Of a stretch of 64,000 nt of DNA, positions 1-11,142 are shown one piece after another (within the stretch, counting starts at the first letter, position 1; the number at the start of each line of letters is the position of its first letter). The notes beneath the pieces are model-generated. The model had not been told where the DNA came from. It searched no databases and saw only the letters and a program-made list of their open reading frames with translations. Position numbers and translations under genes: made by a program. The stretch is from NCBI GenBank assembly GCA_020809705.1, contig CP085829.1, positions 5,890,001-5,954,000 of the forward strand, written 5' to 3'. Source of the DNA: Calonectria ilicicola (lineage: Eukaryota; Ascomycota; Sordariomycetes; Hypocreales; Nectriaceae).

Positions 1-731
1 CTGAGGCAGGATGGTGAAATGATCCATACTACATGGTGCCCTGAGCTGACTTGCCGTTTGGGGGCAATAGATGCAATACGGGGGCTGCTCTCTGATGGCG
101 AGGGGAAAGTAGTACACCATAGGGCCAGCAAGTCGAATAGTTATTTTGTGGATACAGAGAAATAATAAGATGTTAGCAAGTTAACACTAGAAGTTATATC
201 TCGGTTATTTTAGCAAAGCTCTGACGTACAATACCAAGCCGTGTCAACAAGACATCCACGTTCTAAGAATCAGCACGATCGACCGAAGGCTACCTACAAC
301 CCACCTTCGGAAAAGGGGACACTCCCTAATCCCTAGATAATACCCACGAAACAAATGAAAGAGAAAAAAGAAAAGTAAAGTACGCGAATCTCGACTCGAT
401 TTTAGATTCGGAACGACAAAACTGTCATCATTGCAGCGTGTCATTGAACAAATTCAAGCAGTAGAGATTTGCAGCTATTGACTTCATTTGCTCTTCCTTG
501 TTTGGAGATGTAAAACATCAATTCTCCTGGCTTTGGAGGGATAGAGCACTCATTATTGAAAGACCTAATATTGTATTGGAGTTACAGCAACTTAAACTAG
601 ACTATTTCCTCATATATTAACTCCTCTTTTGACTGATATTGTCTGTGTTGGCTATACGTATTATTATCACCTCATCCACCACTAAAGGCACTTCCCTGAC
701 TCCTTTCCAAGCTATAGAAAGCCATTTATCC
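1..731. other. gene-free left edge
   Basis: I see no supportable gene here. The open frames are short, lack family-like motifs and sit in AT-rich sequence. The repeat-rich block begins immediately to the right. Confidence 0.5.
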
Positions 732-1507
732 CCTCCTTGGTAAGAGGATAAACTGCCTAAGTACAGTATTTCCCGCTGATCTAGTTTAACTCTAGAGTAT
801 TGTTTTTCTTTTGGACCTTTCTTGCAGCCACTCTAACCTCCTCCATAAACTTGGGAAGTGTTGGGTTCTTAGCACCCTCCAGTCTCTTTAATTTTTGGAA
901 GGCTTCCCTCCTTGGCAAGAGGTTAAACTGCTTGCTATTGTACAAACAGCCTATTGCATCCCCTTCTGATATCTTCTTTCCTTAGCCTCCATCACTAGTT
1001 CCTCTGTTCCCCTTGAAAGCTGGATGGCATTTATGCCTTTCCTGCCCTTGCTACTGAGGCGCTCTGGTAAGGCTGAGGCATTGATCCGATCACGCATTGC
1101 TGGCGTGATGTCCTGCTCAAGCAGCCACCTGAGCATGTTTGTGGGGGCATGCAACTGTTGATGGAGAAGGAAGAAATTTTCCTCCCCCTCACAGGCAAAT
1201 TCGCCTTTTTGTCATTGTTGCCCTCCTTGGCAAGAGGTTAAACTGCTGGTCACTGTCCCAAAAGATATACCCTCCTCCGCCATCCTCCTTTCTGCATCCC
1301 TAAGGAACTGTTGGGTATCGACTGAAAGCTTAGGTGGGCGGCTTCTCTTCCCCTTCTTGGAAAGAAGCCCCTCGATTGCGTAGCTTAGTTCCCTGTGTGT
1401 CTTAGGATCAATAGCCTCTTATTCCCACAGCCAACGGAGCTTTGCTACCTCAGTATATAGGTTGCTTAGGGCTATCTTTCTGAGCAGGGTACGTTAGGTT
1501 GGTAGGG

Positions 1508-1546
1508 AGAGCGTGTGTGTTTGTGTGTATTTGTCTGCGTGTGTTG
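1508..1546. repeat. GT-rich low-complexity tract
   Basis: An imperfect (GT)n run lies inside the first long repeat unit. A weaker counterpart sits at about 2704-2730 in the second unit, so the tract belongs to the repeat itself. Confidence 0.5.
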
Positions 1547-1794
1547 ACGCTCTGGTTGGTTAGCTACTAGCTGAGGCCAGGCTGCCGAGGGATGCACTTA
1601 CTGTTCTGTCGAGGCGTCGAGTCTTCAGCCAAGGAGATGGAGCTTGCAGCTGTTGATGAGGAAGGAAGAAATTTTCCTCCCCCTCACACAGGCAAATTCG
1701 CCTTTTTGTCATTGTTGAAGCTTTTGCGAAGTTTCGTTCTGTTGCCCATTTGGGTATCTCAGGATGTATCTTGAAACAAAGGATAAATTGAATG

Positions 1795-1948
1795 CCCCTC
1801 CTAGGTTCGGAGAGATAAAACACCCCCCTAGACCTGGCTAGCCCGGCCTGCCTCCCTCTACTCCTCAGCCTTGCAAGCTTCCTCTTTTGGTGGCTCTGGC
1901 TTTTGTTCCCAATATATGTAATTAGCCGCTGTCTCTCTTATTGATCTT
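1795..1948. repeat. repeat C, copy 1
   Basis: A segment of about 150 bp starts with CCTCCTAGGTTCGGAGAGA and runs to a GCTGTCTCTCTTA-like end. It is closely matched at 3303-3456. A third, partial copy of its left end lies near 3018-3060. Confidence 0.6.
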
Positions 1949-3103
1949 CCCTCCTTGACATGAGGATAAACTGCTTTCACATTGAAATCCTAGCTGATCC
2001 AATTCAGGCCTAGAATATCGTTTTCCTGTTGGAACTTCCTTGCAGCCACTCGAACCTCCTCCACAAACTTGGGAAGTGTTGGGTTCTTGGCACCCTGCAG
2101 TATTTAGAAGGCTGTGTTGACTTTCTCCTTCTGCTTGGGGTTATCCAAACTTCTGCCATATTCCAAAAGGGGGATATTTGCCATCCAGTTGTAAGCGAGT
2201 TCTTTATTCTCCCTTTCGCATGCTACTGGGTTGATAGGAGGCATTGGAGGCGGTGGGTATGTAGGCGGTTTGTTTCTGGCAGGTGTGATACATTTTGCTC
2301 GAGAGGAGGGACGTTGTGTGTGTTGTGTAGTGTGAAGCTTTTCGCTCAAGCCTTACAGCCGAGGCCGGTGATGTCATTTTGGAAGTCCCTGCAATGATGG
2401 CGTTCAATGCGGATGGATCTCTCCTTGGCATGAGGATAAACTGCTGTTCATTGCCTCAAAAATACACCTTCCTACATCATCCCCCTATCTGCCATCCTGA
2501 GGAAGCGCATAGTCATAGTATCATTTGATAACTTGTGGGCATGGCTCTCCTTCGTCCCCTTTTTGAAAAGAAGCTCCTCGATTGCGAAGCTCAAGTCATT
2601 GTGCATTTTAGGATCAATATCCTCTTGTTGACGAAGCCAACGGAGCTTCGCCACCCCAGTGTGCAGGATTCCTGGGGCCATCTTGCTTGGATCGGTGGGG
2701 AGAAAGTGTGTGCTTATCTGTGTGTCGAGGCTCTAGCCGGTTAGCCGCTAGCTGAGGTCGATGCTGAGACATGCACTTACTGTTTTGCGTCGAGTGATGG
2801 AGAAGGAGCTTGCAACTGTGGATGAGGAAGGAAGAAATTTTCCTCCCCCTCACGTAGGCAAATTCACCTTTTTGTCATTGCCGAAGCTGTTGCGAACTTT
2901 GTTTATGTTGCCCATTTGAGCATCTCACGATGCATCTTCACATCTTAGCCACTGGGTGTTCGAAACCTCTTCACGTCAGGCGTCAAGAAAACTGAAAATG
3001 TGGAAACCCTTTCCTCCTGGGTTCGGAGAGATAAAATATCTCCCTCGTCCTCTCCCTGAGGCCTCTTTGCCCTCTTTACCCTCCTAGCCCTTTTCATCAC
3101 TCG

Positions 3104-3302
3104 GCCAAAACTCCAAATACCGAGGAATATTAGGCTATCAAGGGCCTTAGTGATCAAACGATCACTTGCGGTTATGATTGGCCCCTCATTGTGGGCTGGG
3201 TGACTCCTATTGGAGCTATCGGTGCCATATTTCTGTTCAAGTCAGCAATTGAACTACAGCTAAACCGGGGGGGGGGGGTGTGTCGTACATGCCCGCACGG
3301 GT
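3104..3302. repeat. repeat D, copy 1
   Basis: About 190 bp matches 3978-4187. Shared landmarks include the inverted sequence TGATCAAACGATCA (TGATCAAATGATCA in copy 2) and a segment about 110 bp later with the core CATATTTCTGTTCAAGT. A run of 12 G at 3267-3278 interrupts this copy relative to the other. Confidence 0.6.
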
Positions 3303-3456
3303 CCCTCCTGGGTTCGGAGAGAGAAAACACCCCCCTAGGCCCGGCTAGCCCGGCCTGCTTCCCTCGCCTCCTTAACCTTGCAGGCTTCCTCTTTTAGTGG
3401 CTCTGACTTTTGTTCTTTATATATGACATTAGCTGCTGTCTCTCTTACTGATCTTG
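3303..3456. repeat. repeat C, copy 2
   Basis: This is the second copy of the 150-bp element at 1795-1948. Here it joins directly to the right end of repeat D copy 1. Its minus strand continues the broken protein described at 3335-4191. Confidence 0.6.
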
Positions 3457-4191
3457 CCAAAGGATCAATAAAAGTACTGGCAACAACAGCCAGTTCATAA
3501 GGGTTTTGAGCAAAAGCAGATATCTTGCTTGACCACATTCTACCTTCTTAGTTAGCAACCTAGCTATAACTGCATCATGACAAATACCTGAAGGTCCTTC
3601 CGTGTGAGTTGCGCTTTTGAGGCTAGCTGTCTTGGTAAGAGCTGTGGTAAAGGTGAGGTTGTAAGAGGCCGATGACTCTTTTTCCCAAGGTTGCACAACG
3701 CACAAGCTTCTGTTGTGTTGGAACCTTTTGGTGTTTTGGTTGAGTGGGTCGAACTTATACCATTGCACGTGTTCAGATAAAATCTGTTCAATTGTCCAGT
3801 CATCTCCCAAGGTTAGGGTACTTTGGCCTTGTAGTGCACTTGCATTTAAAAAAAAAAAAAAAACTCGATACCCGTACGGGTGCTGCGGGCGTTCGTTCAG
3901 TGCAGCTTTTGATGATTGTGTGTTTGAGAAGGTCTTGGTCGCGAGTTCTTGATCGCGATAGATGAAGTTGTGGATGTGCCTAAAACTCCAGGCACCAAAA
4001 AGAATCAGGCCATCAAGGGCCTTAGTGATCAAATGATCACTGACAGTTTTAATTAGCTCCTCATTGAGGGGCCAGGGGGCTCCTACTAGAGCTATTGGGG
4101 CCATATTTCTGTTCAAGTTAGCAATTGAACTGCAGCTAAACCGGATGATATATGTGTCGTACCTAGCCGCACGGGTGCTGTAGATATACAA
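3335..4191 (-). pseudogene. broken ORF of an unrecognised repeated element
   Basis: The minus strand holds an open stretch of about 248 codons (4191-3445). It spans repeat D copy 2 and encodes a poly-Phe run that is only the translation of a 16-A homopolymer at 3848-3863. Near 3540 the coding signal appears to move to another frame, which continues to about 3335 with an Ala/Lys/Glu-rich sequence. No start context, splice pattern or known domain is visible. It is best read as a decayed element sharing pieces with the neighbouring repeats. A functional unknown gene is possible but less likely. Confidence 0.35.
3978..4187. repeat. repeat D, copy 2
   Basis: Second copy of repeat D (see 3104-3302), inside the broken minus-strand frame. 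Its right end runs into a partial repeat (4181-4268) that resembles 3874-3948; both share a TTGGTCGCGAG end. Confidence 0.6.
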
Positions 4192-4268
4192 TAGCCGTTG
4201 GGTGCAGCTTGTGATGATCGAGATGAAGCAGTTTGTTTGAGGGCTTGGTCGCGAGGACTTGGTCGCGA

Positions 4269-5434
4269 GTAATCAGTAGATTGTAGGTTGTGGATGAAGG
4301 AATGAAGAACCGGCATCGAGGTCACATTTCGCCCCTTTTTATCTTTCGATAAAGAAGATGCCCCGTTGGCTTCATTTCTAGGCTTCCAAAGTCAGTTGGA
4401 ATTGAAGGCATTCAAACTTCTGTGCTCCATTGGAACTGCTGCCCTGACTGCTGTAGTGTGGGCCCATTCCAAAGGTTGGAGAAGCCTTTCACCCAACGCA
4501 ACGCGGCACCGTTTCCTCTTTGGAAACACATCAGAGCGGCTGACGCCCGTCAGTTTGTTGACAATATTCCTTGACATTGGCGAAAACCAACCTTGTGCCA
4601 TATTCCTCGTCGGTGAGCTGTCGGCGGCAGCTGTTGGGTTTCCTGGTTACCTGATAGAGACCTCGACCTCAAAGTAGGATGTAGTCATGTTGCCTGTTTG
4701 TGCATATTGACAAGTGGTGGATGCATACTGCATGGGGGAAGATTTTCTTTGGTCTTTGTGGAGGACTGTTGAACCTTTTATGCCGGAATCGGGCCTAGAA
4801 AGGTAGTTATCTCCGATGTCTGAGATGCAGCTTCTGCAAACTTTTTGCACCAACGGTAGCCTTCATTTTGGCCTTGGTATTGGGCTTACTATAAGCTTTG
4901 CGACTGCGTATTTAGCCTTCCGCGATGTATTTCGAAACATTGGTGTCAATACTGATCGCTTCAGTCTTCAGAAAATAGCCAGGAGGAAGGTTTCGGATCT
5001 GTTGTGACCACCTGGTGCTGGCCAGGTCCCTATAATTATACTGATATGTTCTTGAAGACCCCATTTTATTGTCCTCACTGCTTTCAATCCCATGGTAATA
5101 TTTATTCAGTAAAGAGTGTTGCCCAATAGCAGATAATACGGCCGGCCATGTTCACAAGCTCTTGGATCTACGGTGCAAAGGTTCATCCCCGAAAGTGTAA
5201 TAGCCGAAGCTAATGCAACAGTCTCAACCGTTGGCCGAGAGAAGTTTCATGGCAACGATGTGTTAAGCTTCGAAAGGTAAAGTATGTATCTGCACCATTC
5301 AAATTGCTCTTTGCATGAATATTAGGCACTTAGAATACATTTGCGGGAGATCAGGAAATCATCGCTATTTGCCAGTATAATAAAATAGTGTGGCTTCCAA
5401 CTAAGTCCGCGGTAACTATTCTAATTAAAAATCA
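4269..5434. other. gene remnants / no intact gene
   Basis: Frames of 103 codons (plus, 4366-4677) and 69 codons (minus, 4392-4601) overlap. The minus-strand product is Arg/Lys-rich and continues in a second frame up to about 4640, so it reads like a decayed coding remnant. Nothing else is visible before the rhamnosidase stop codon. Confidence 0.35.
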
Positions 5435-8047
5435 CTATTCTGACCCGTAATCGTCATACCCTGATTGCTGGAACTCATAATAACCTGATCCTACCTCCTT
5501 GGTCTTGTTCCCATTCGGCAACGTTACCAGCGCCTTTGAGTTGGGCGGCACCCACAGATTTAAATTAAATTGGCTACTTTCAATCCACCACTTGGCTCTG
5601 ATTTCTCCATAACCACTCACAAACTTCGTGTCGGCGCTGGTAATGTTACCGCCTGGGATTGGCTTCACCTCAATTACTTTCCACCCGGGTTCTGCAGGAG
5701 CAAGTCCTCCAATGGTCTGGTGGATCCAGTCGGCGACCGAACCAAAGGCGTAGTGGTTGAAGCTTGTCATCGAACCAGGGTTGATGCTGCCATTGGCCAG
5801 TAGACTGTCCCAGCGCTCCCAGGTGGTGGTACCGTTCTGAACAACCTGGTACAGCCACGAGGGAACCTGGGTCTGCAGAAGCATCTTGTAAAAGTCTTCG
5901 GTTGCGCCGATGCGTCGGAGGGCGGGGCCAAGGGCTGGCGTGCCGGCAAATCCGGTGCCGACAAGGTAATCATTCTCTTCAACAATCTTGCGAAGGGTAT
6001 TTGCAGCAGCCTCGCTTTGCTCGCTCTCGGTGTGGAGACCGAACTCAATTGCCAGAGCATATGCAGTTTGGGTGCGATTGGCGAGCTCTCCGTCGTCCAT
6101 CCAAGCTTGTTGAAATGCTGTTCGAAGCTTGCTGTGCTGCTCGTCATAGGAGTCCGCCTTGGTCTCATCGCCCAACGCACTTGAAATGTTACGCAAAATC
6201 TCAACCATGCGGATGAGATATGCATCAGCGACAAGGTACGCTGCAGTTGTTGCAGCTCCAGGGCTGTCCGCGGGTGCCTTGGGATCCAGCCAATCTCCAT
6301 ACTGTCTCATGGTTCTATTCCAAAGACCATCCCCTTTTTTCGGGATACCGATATTAACCCAACTGCTGGCTTGGTCGTACTGCTCCTCAAGCATGCCTTC
6401 ATCGCCAAAGAACCGGTACAGGTTCCATGGGTTGGCTGTAGCCACATCGCCCCAGTACGTGGCGGGCTCAGCGGGGTCGTTAGGCGCCAGCGTGGGTACG
6501 AAAGCTGGAACAATCATGGAACCATTTCTTTGCATTTCGGACCACATGTCACGGTGCCACCCGCGCCAGAAGCCTGCAGTGTTGAATAGAAAGTTGGCAG
6601 TAGGACCGAAAGCATGGGCATCGCCTGTCCAGCCGAGTCGCTCATCACGCTGTGGACAATCGGTGGGGATGGAAAAGAAATTTCCCTTCATCGACCACAA
6701 AACGTTGGAATGGAACTTGGTGAGGAGTTCGTGCGAGCATTCGAACCATCCTGTCCGTTCCATGTCACTGTGGATCACTATGGCTGTGAAGGAATCGCCG
6801 TCCAATGGTGTCTCGTCAGGCCAACCATCGACTTGCACGAATCGGAAACCATGGAACGTAAAGTGAGGCTCCAAAGTCTGTACTCCATTTCCGTTCAATA
6901 TGTACGTATCGGAGGCTTTTGCCGTCCTCAGTGGTCGCAAGCCAAGTTCGCCGTCTTCGAGGACTTCGGCGTGATGCAAGGTAATATTTGTGCCTTTTGG
7001 CCCAGAAACCTTGAGTCTGACCCACCCAACCATGTTTTGTCCGAGATCAATAATTGTCTTTCCAGAGGGAGACTTGAAAATTGTCTCTGGCTTCCTCTCC
7101 TCAACCCTTCGAACGGGTGGGCCATCGGGAGGGGTGAGCGTCCCCTTCAAAGCGTCCAGCTCTTTGGTTCCAAGCCAGTTGTCGCCACCAAATTTGGCAG
7201 ATGACCAGCCTTCGAAATCGGCCTCTAAAGTCGAATCATATGTTTCTCCGTTATAGATCTCAGAGGCCACAATTGGACCTACGTTGGACTCCCAGGTGGT
7301 GTCGGTTGGGATTGTCAGAGTGGAGCCATTGTTGAACGTGACCTTGAGGAGAGACAGAAGACCAATGGTATCGCCCCAAAACTCTCTTTTTCCCTCCCAG
7401 GCCAGTGTTCCGGAAAACCAACCCTCACCAACAACCACTCCAATAGCATTATCGCCTTGGCTTAGTAGCTTCGTGACATCGTGAGTATCGTAGGCATGGC
7501 GAAAGTTGTATGATTGCCAGCCAGGGGCCATGACAGCATCGCCAACCCGATCACCATTAATCTCTGCCTCATAGACTCCCAAGGAAGTTATGTAAAGTCT
7601 TGCAGATTTGAATGGTGCATCCAAGTTGAACTCTTTGCGGAAGTAAATTGGCCGCTTTGTTGCGTTCTTCTCAGTCTCCCTGTCCGAGGCAATAGGCACA
7701 GCTCCAGCCCAGTTTTGGGAGGACAGAAGACCCGTTTCGACTGTCACCCAGTCGGACCATGGTGTTGAGGACTGACCATTTTTTCCGTGAGCTCTCACTC
7801 TGACTGAAGCTTTCTCGCTGGCCTGGAGTGGACTTTCTGGCCATTCAATATAGAGGGATGTAGATGAATTGAACGCGTGAGACTTGGGCTCAGTGTCTGA
7901 TCCCCGAAGTATTTCCAAGTCGTAGGCGCTTTGCTCCCAGTCGTCTGCATTGCCCTCAAAACGCCAAGAAATACGGGGCTCAGTCTCGGCAATTCCGAGG
8001 GCCACTCTATGGTGCTCAAACGAGAGCTGTGAAATGGACACCGCCAT
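5435..8047 (-). CDS. alpha-L-rhamnosidase, GH78 family
   Basis: This single-exon gene encodes about 870 residues that hydrolyse terminal alpha-L-rhamnose from glycosides such as flavonoid rhamnosides or pectic side chains. The ATG at 8047 has a CACCATGG context; the frame stays open five codons further only from a TTG. Residues about 1-100 form a fibronectin-like beta domain, followed by rhamnose-binding beta domains (about 130-290). The (alpha/alpha)6 catalytic domain carries DCPQRDERLGWTGD at 463-476, where Glu469 matches the family's general acid. TTTWERWDS near 740-748 supplies the likely base, Glu744. A C-terminal beta domain follows. There is no signal peptide, so the enzyme is predicted to be intracellular and to need imported substrate. 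The length is normal for GH78 and no frame defect is seen. Confidence 0.93.
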   Translation of the reverse strand: MAVSISQLSFEHHRVALGIAETEPRISWRFEGNADDWEQSAYDLEILRGSDTEPKSHAFNSSTSLYIEWPESPLQASEKASVRVRAHGKNGQSSTPWSDWVTVETGLLSSQNWAGAVPIASDRETEKNATKRPIYFRKEFNLDAPFKSARLYITSLGVYEAEINGDRVGDAVMAPGWQSYNFRHAYDTHDVTKLLSQGDNAIGVVVGEGWFSGTLAWEGKREFWGDTIGLLSLLKVTFNNGSTLTIPTDTTWESNVGPIVASEIYNGETYDSTLEADFEGWSSAKFGGDNWLGTKELDALKGTLTPPDGPPVRRVEERKPETIFKSPSGKTIIDLGQNMVGWVRLKVSGPKGTNITLHHAEVLEDGELGLRPLRTAKASDTYILNGNGVQTLEPHFTFHGFRFVQVDGWPDETPLDGDSFTAIVIHSDMERTGWFECSHELLTKFHSNVLWSMKGNFFSIPTDCPQRDERLGWTGDAHAFGPTANFLFNTAGFWRGWHRDMWSEMQRNGSMIVPAFVPTLAPNDPAEPATYWGDVATANPWNLYRFFGDEGMLEEQYDQASSWVNIGIPKKGDGLWNRTMRQYGDWLDPKAPADSPGAATTAAYLVADAYLIRMVEILRNISSALGDETKADSYDEQHSKLRTAFQQAWMDDGELANRTQTAYALAIEFGLHTESEQSEAAANTLRKIVEENDYLVGTGFAGTPALGPALRRIGATEDFYKMLLQTQVPSWLYQVVQNGTTTWERWDSLLANGSINPGSMTSFNHYAFGSVADWIHQTIGGLAPAEPGWKVIEVKPIPGGNITSADTKFVSGYGEIRAKWWIESSQFNLNLWVPPNSKALVTLPNGNKTKEVGSGYYEFQQSGYDDYGSE

Positions 8048-8123
8048 GGTGAGAGTGAGCAAAATTCACTATCTCTTGGTGCTCATGGATTGATACACTG
8101 GGGCCTCTCAATTCCATCATTTT

Positions 8124-8132
8124 TATTTATAC
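8124..8132 (-). promoter_or_regulatory. putative TATA box of the rhamnosidase gene
   Basis: GTATAAATA on the minus strand lies about 77 bp upstream of the ATG at 8047, a usual spacing for a fungal TATA element. Confidence 0.45.
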
Positions 8133-9297
8133 AAAGAACCCTAAATGCAGAATCACCTCATCTCGCAGGACATTGACCCGAACACATGCCACCTGTGGAA
8201 AGGTCTTGCCTGGTTTAATGCTCTACAAATAATGAGGGTCACTTCTGGTGCGGGGATCGCGTGGATCCCCACGGGGAGAAGCATGCGGGGGACCACTCAC
8301 TTCCCTATGAGGAAATTTTTACGCATCCAAGCCTCGGCAGAGCCGGCCGGGAGACCCGGACGATGGGGCAATTAGGTAATGATCCCGTCAATCTCCCGCT
8401 AATCGGACCGAAAAGTTCGTCCTGTTCTGCTCCGGGGAGCGAGTTGTGCTTGGACTGAGCGTTGAATACTACTCCGTACTTATAAAAATCCGTAGGTAGT
8501 TGGGCTAGGGCATGGGAAATCTGCGGCGTCCGCGGGTTGCGGGGCACGGATTTAGCCGCTTAGTTAAGCTTAAAATAAAGGTGAAAGTGAGGCACAGGGC
8601 GAACTCGTTCTTCTATTCTAAAACTCGATTGGGTTGTGGATAGTGCATCAATGGTGCTTTTGCAGACATGCACATGTTTGTCACAACCAATCAGTACACA
8701 CCTCTGGACTGCGATGCCCTGATTTTTTTATGAATTCACTTGATAATATAATAGTTTTCTAGCAGGAATTACCTGTCCACCTTCTACAGAATTAGCGTCG
8801 CATCAATGATCAGAGTGAAACCAGAGACAAAGAACAACCTCCATACCGACCATTATTTTCACTTACTGGGGGTTGATGTTGACTCGACTGGATTGGGCTG
8901 AAAAGAAACGAAAAGTTTAATCAAAGGGTTTAGAGTTGTAATCTATAAATACACAAAATTGTGCCAATAGCTTTTGGTTTAGAATAGGCGCGAGCGAGTG
9001 GCACAGGTACCTACGCAGGACACGAGTTTGAGGGAAGATTGCCATTTTACCTGAGCTTGACTAGCATCATATCGGATGACGCTGTTTTCAAACAATTTTC
9101 GATGAAAATCAATGCTAGAAAAGGTTCAATGTCTATTCTGAGAGCTACTAGTATACGTTGGCTCCCAGCATGCTTTTCTTGGAGTGGAGAAATTGTAACC
9201 GACTACCTCCGTTACCGTGATCCCATTCATTCTTGCCCTTCACCTACACCCGATCACTTATCGACCATAGGAACAGTAAGATCTCCGCTGTCAAAGA
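8133..9297. other. intergenic, no gene seen
   Basis: About 1.1 kb without a supportable gene. It separates the rhamnosidase promoter from the 3' end of the next minus-strand gene. Confidence 0.5.
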
Positions 9298-10188
9298 CTA
9301 TTCCGCCTTTGAATCCTCATCTCCTAGTTCACAAGTACAAAGTTTTTTGTTATTCTTCAAGACCAATTTTTGGAATTCCTTCTCAGCCTGGAACAAGTTA
9401 AACCGCCACGTTTCTTCAAGAAGGTCGTTGAGTTGCCGACTTTGCGGTGCATTGTGGAGGACAATGTCCATGACTTCAGAACCTAGAGCGCACAGGGCTC
9501 GTGCCCACGGCGAACCTTCAAGAGGAGTGCGAATCAAATCGATATCTTCATTCTTGAGCTCAAAGAGGTGTTTAGCAAGTAAAAACCCACACCTAGAAGT
9601 GAGAGGGATCGCAGCAAGCAGGCCAGGGTGTCCGGCACAGACCCCAGACAAGGATTTCCCGCGACGGAGATAGCGTGATACCAGGGGGGATGCTTCTTGG
9701 GCCCCAGTGGCAATGCGTTTGATGATATGCCCAGAATAGCGATTTTTGTCTCGACAAAGCAACTCAACTTGTTCCCGCAGTTTTACCAGGTTGTATCTCA
9801 TGCGAAAGCCTTCAATTATGTCGTTGCCGCGGTGTTCCTTAATGGCTTTCACATACCAGATAGCCTTTTCTTCAGTGCTCTGACTTTGATCAGGGGTGGA
9901 CAAAGAAGTACCGTTCCGGAATTCCTTAGACCGAAGTAGGTCAAATAACTGCAGCACGGAATCCCTGCCCATGGTAACTACAACGGGGTATTGCTGCAGT
10001 ATGTCAGGCCTAACAGGTTCCGGTGTTAGGTTGGGTGATGCGAGACAAATTCTCTTCGATGATACCGCCATTTCGTTGTGTTCATCCTCCTGGTCACCTA
10101 CCAGAGATTCAGCAGAGCGCTTCTCTCCTCTTTGGGTGTCACCAGAGCATTCAGGTAGCTGCTTCTTAGTTGTTGTTTGCGAAGACAT
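9298..10188 (-). CDS. hypothetical protein, 296 aa
   Basis: An uninterrupted ORF with an ATG at 10188. The first ~60 residues are polar and disordered, with a basic KRSAES-like stretch and a KRIC motif that could act as a nuclear signal. Residues about 65-280 are mixed alpha-helical, with Leu-rich helices and scattered Arg/Lys. There is no signal peptide or membrane segment. The acidic C-terminus ends in DEDSKAE. I do not recognise the family. The length of the frame and the composition (disordered head, folded body) support a real gene more than chance does. Introns cannot be excluded. Confidence 0.6.
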   Translation of the reverse strand: MSSQTTTKKQLPECSGDTQRGEKRSAESLVGDQEDEHNEMAVSSKRICLASPNLTPEPVRPDILQQYPVVVTMGRDSVLQLFDLLRSKEFRNGTSLSTPDQSQSTEEKAIWYVKAIKEHRGNDIIEGFRMRYNLVKLREQVELLCRDKNRYSGHIIKRIATGAQEASPLVSRYLRRGKSLSGVCAGHPGLLAAIPLTSRCGFLLAKHLFELKNEDIDLIRTPLEGSPWARALCALGSEVMDIVLHNAPQSRQLNDLLEETWRFNLFQAEKEFQKLVLKNNKKLCTCELGDEDSKAE

Positions 10189-11142
10189 TCTGACTGCTGT
10201 AGATAGCCTTGCGTTACTACTAGACGCGTCGCTAGAACGAAAACCGGTACATGGTAGCCTTACAGTGAAGATGAGAACGGGATATAAGAAATCAAGCTTT
10301 ATCTTATTCCTTGCTTTAACGAGACAGGTGAGTGTAAGTTGCTGGTAAATCGTGCGGGTTGGTGTCAGGAAGGAGTTGGTCGCATTTGGAGTTGATTGTG
10401 GAGCAAGTGGGAGGAAACGAGAGGGTGCAGAGTCGGAAAGAATTAAATATGAGTTGGAGCCTAAAGATAAACCCTAAGGACCATCAAGAATGGGAAGAGA
10501 GATAATTTAGAGCAATCAAGGGCATCGATCACGAAAGATTGTTTGCGGACATCGTAGAATAAAATTGTAGATCATGGCGATGCCTTAGATGTAACCAAAC
10601 CTCTCATTCTAGCGACACTGTTACGATAAATATTCGTCAGATCCTCTTAGATCGTTGAAAGCATTCAAATATAGGGCTTATCTTGGCATAGCGAATGGGC
10701 TTTTAAGACTTCTCTAGCTAACTAGACATCGCGGCCTTGAGGGGGGCGGATCCAATGTACATTTTTGGAGGATATCTGAAAAAGGATGTAGTACAAGAGA
10801 ATTATCGAACAGAATTATTGCGGCCATCACTGGGCTTGCTTAGTTTTGGAAAACGAAGGAGTGGCTATGTGTGGTCCTTCTTTGACAAGCTCAAGTGAAG
10901 GTAAAACTGGAATTACGAAGATTTTAACTATCTGGCCAAATCAAAAGTACAGGAAACGTAATACACTATTGGGCTTGTGGGTATCAGTTTCTAAATCAAT
11001 ATTTTCTGGTATTGTATAGGTACGGGTGAAGCAAGAGCGATAACGGGTATATCTCATTTGGGATGTCATGCTAGATGCTACGCTAAATATCAAATTTCAT
11101 AACAGTGGAGTAAGGCGAAGAGGTATGCACGACTACCTCAGC
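10189..11142. other. intergenic, no gene seen
   Basis: Short frames only. This stretch lies between the start of the orphan gene and the stop codon of the MFS permease. Confidence 0.5.

Larger units (their letters stand above)
732..2960. repeat. decayed interspersed/tandem repeat block
   Basis: A motif of about 25 bp (core CTCCTTGGCAAGAGGTTAAA) occurs five times, near 732, 907, 1222, 1950 and 2420, with few mismatches. From the 1222 and 2420 copies a unit of about 520-560 bp can be followed (1222-1770 and 2420-2935). Both units share, in the same order, a stretch whose minus-strand translation is Lys/Leu-rich, a GT-rich tract, and a conserved AAGAAATTTTCC segment. That last segment also appears near 1160. 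On the minus strand, related peptides of about 60 residues recur (pattern LRWL..Q..I.P, then AIE.LL.KKG), near 951-1140, 1290-1450 and 2472-2640. This points to repeated, now broken, copies of one coding element. I do not recognise the family; a gag-like region of a retroelement is one possibility. Confidence 0.55.

Noticed and set aside
6159..6866. Long plus-strand frame of 235 codons
   Set aside because: It is antisense to the GH78 catalytic domain, whose strand carries clear motifs.
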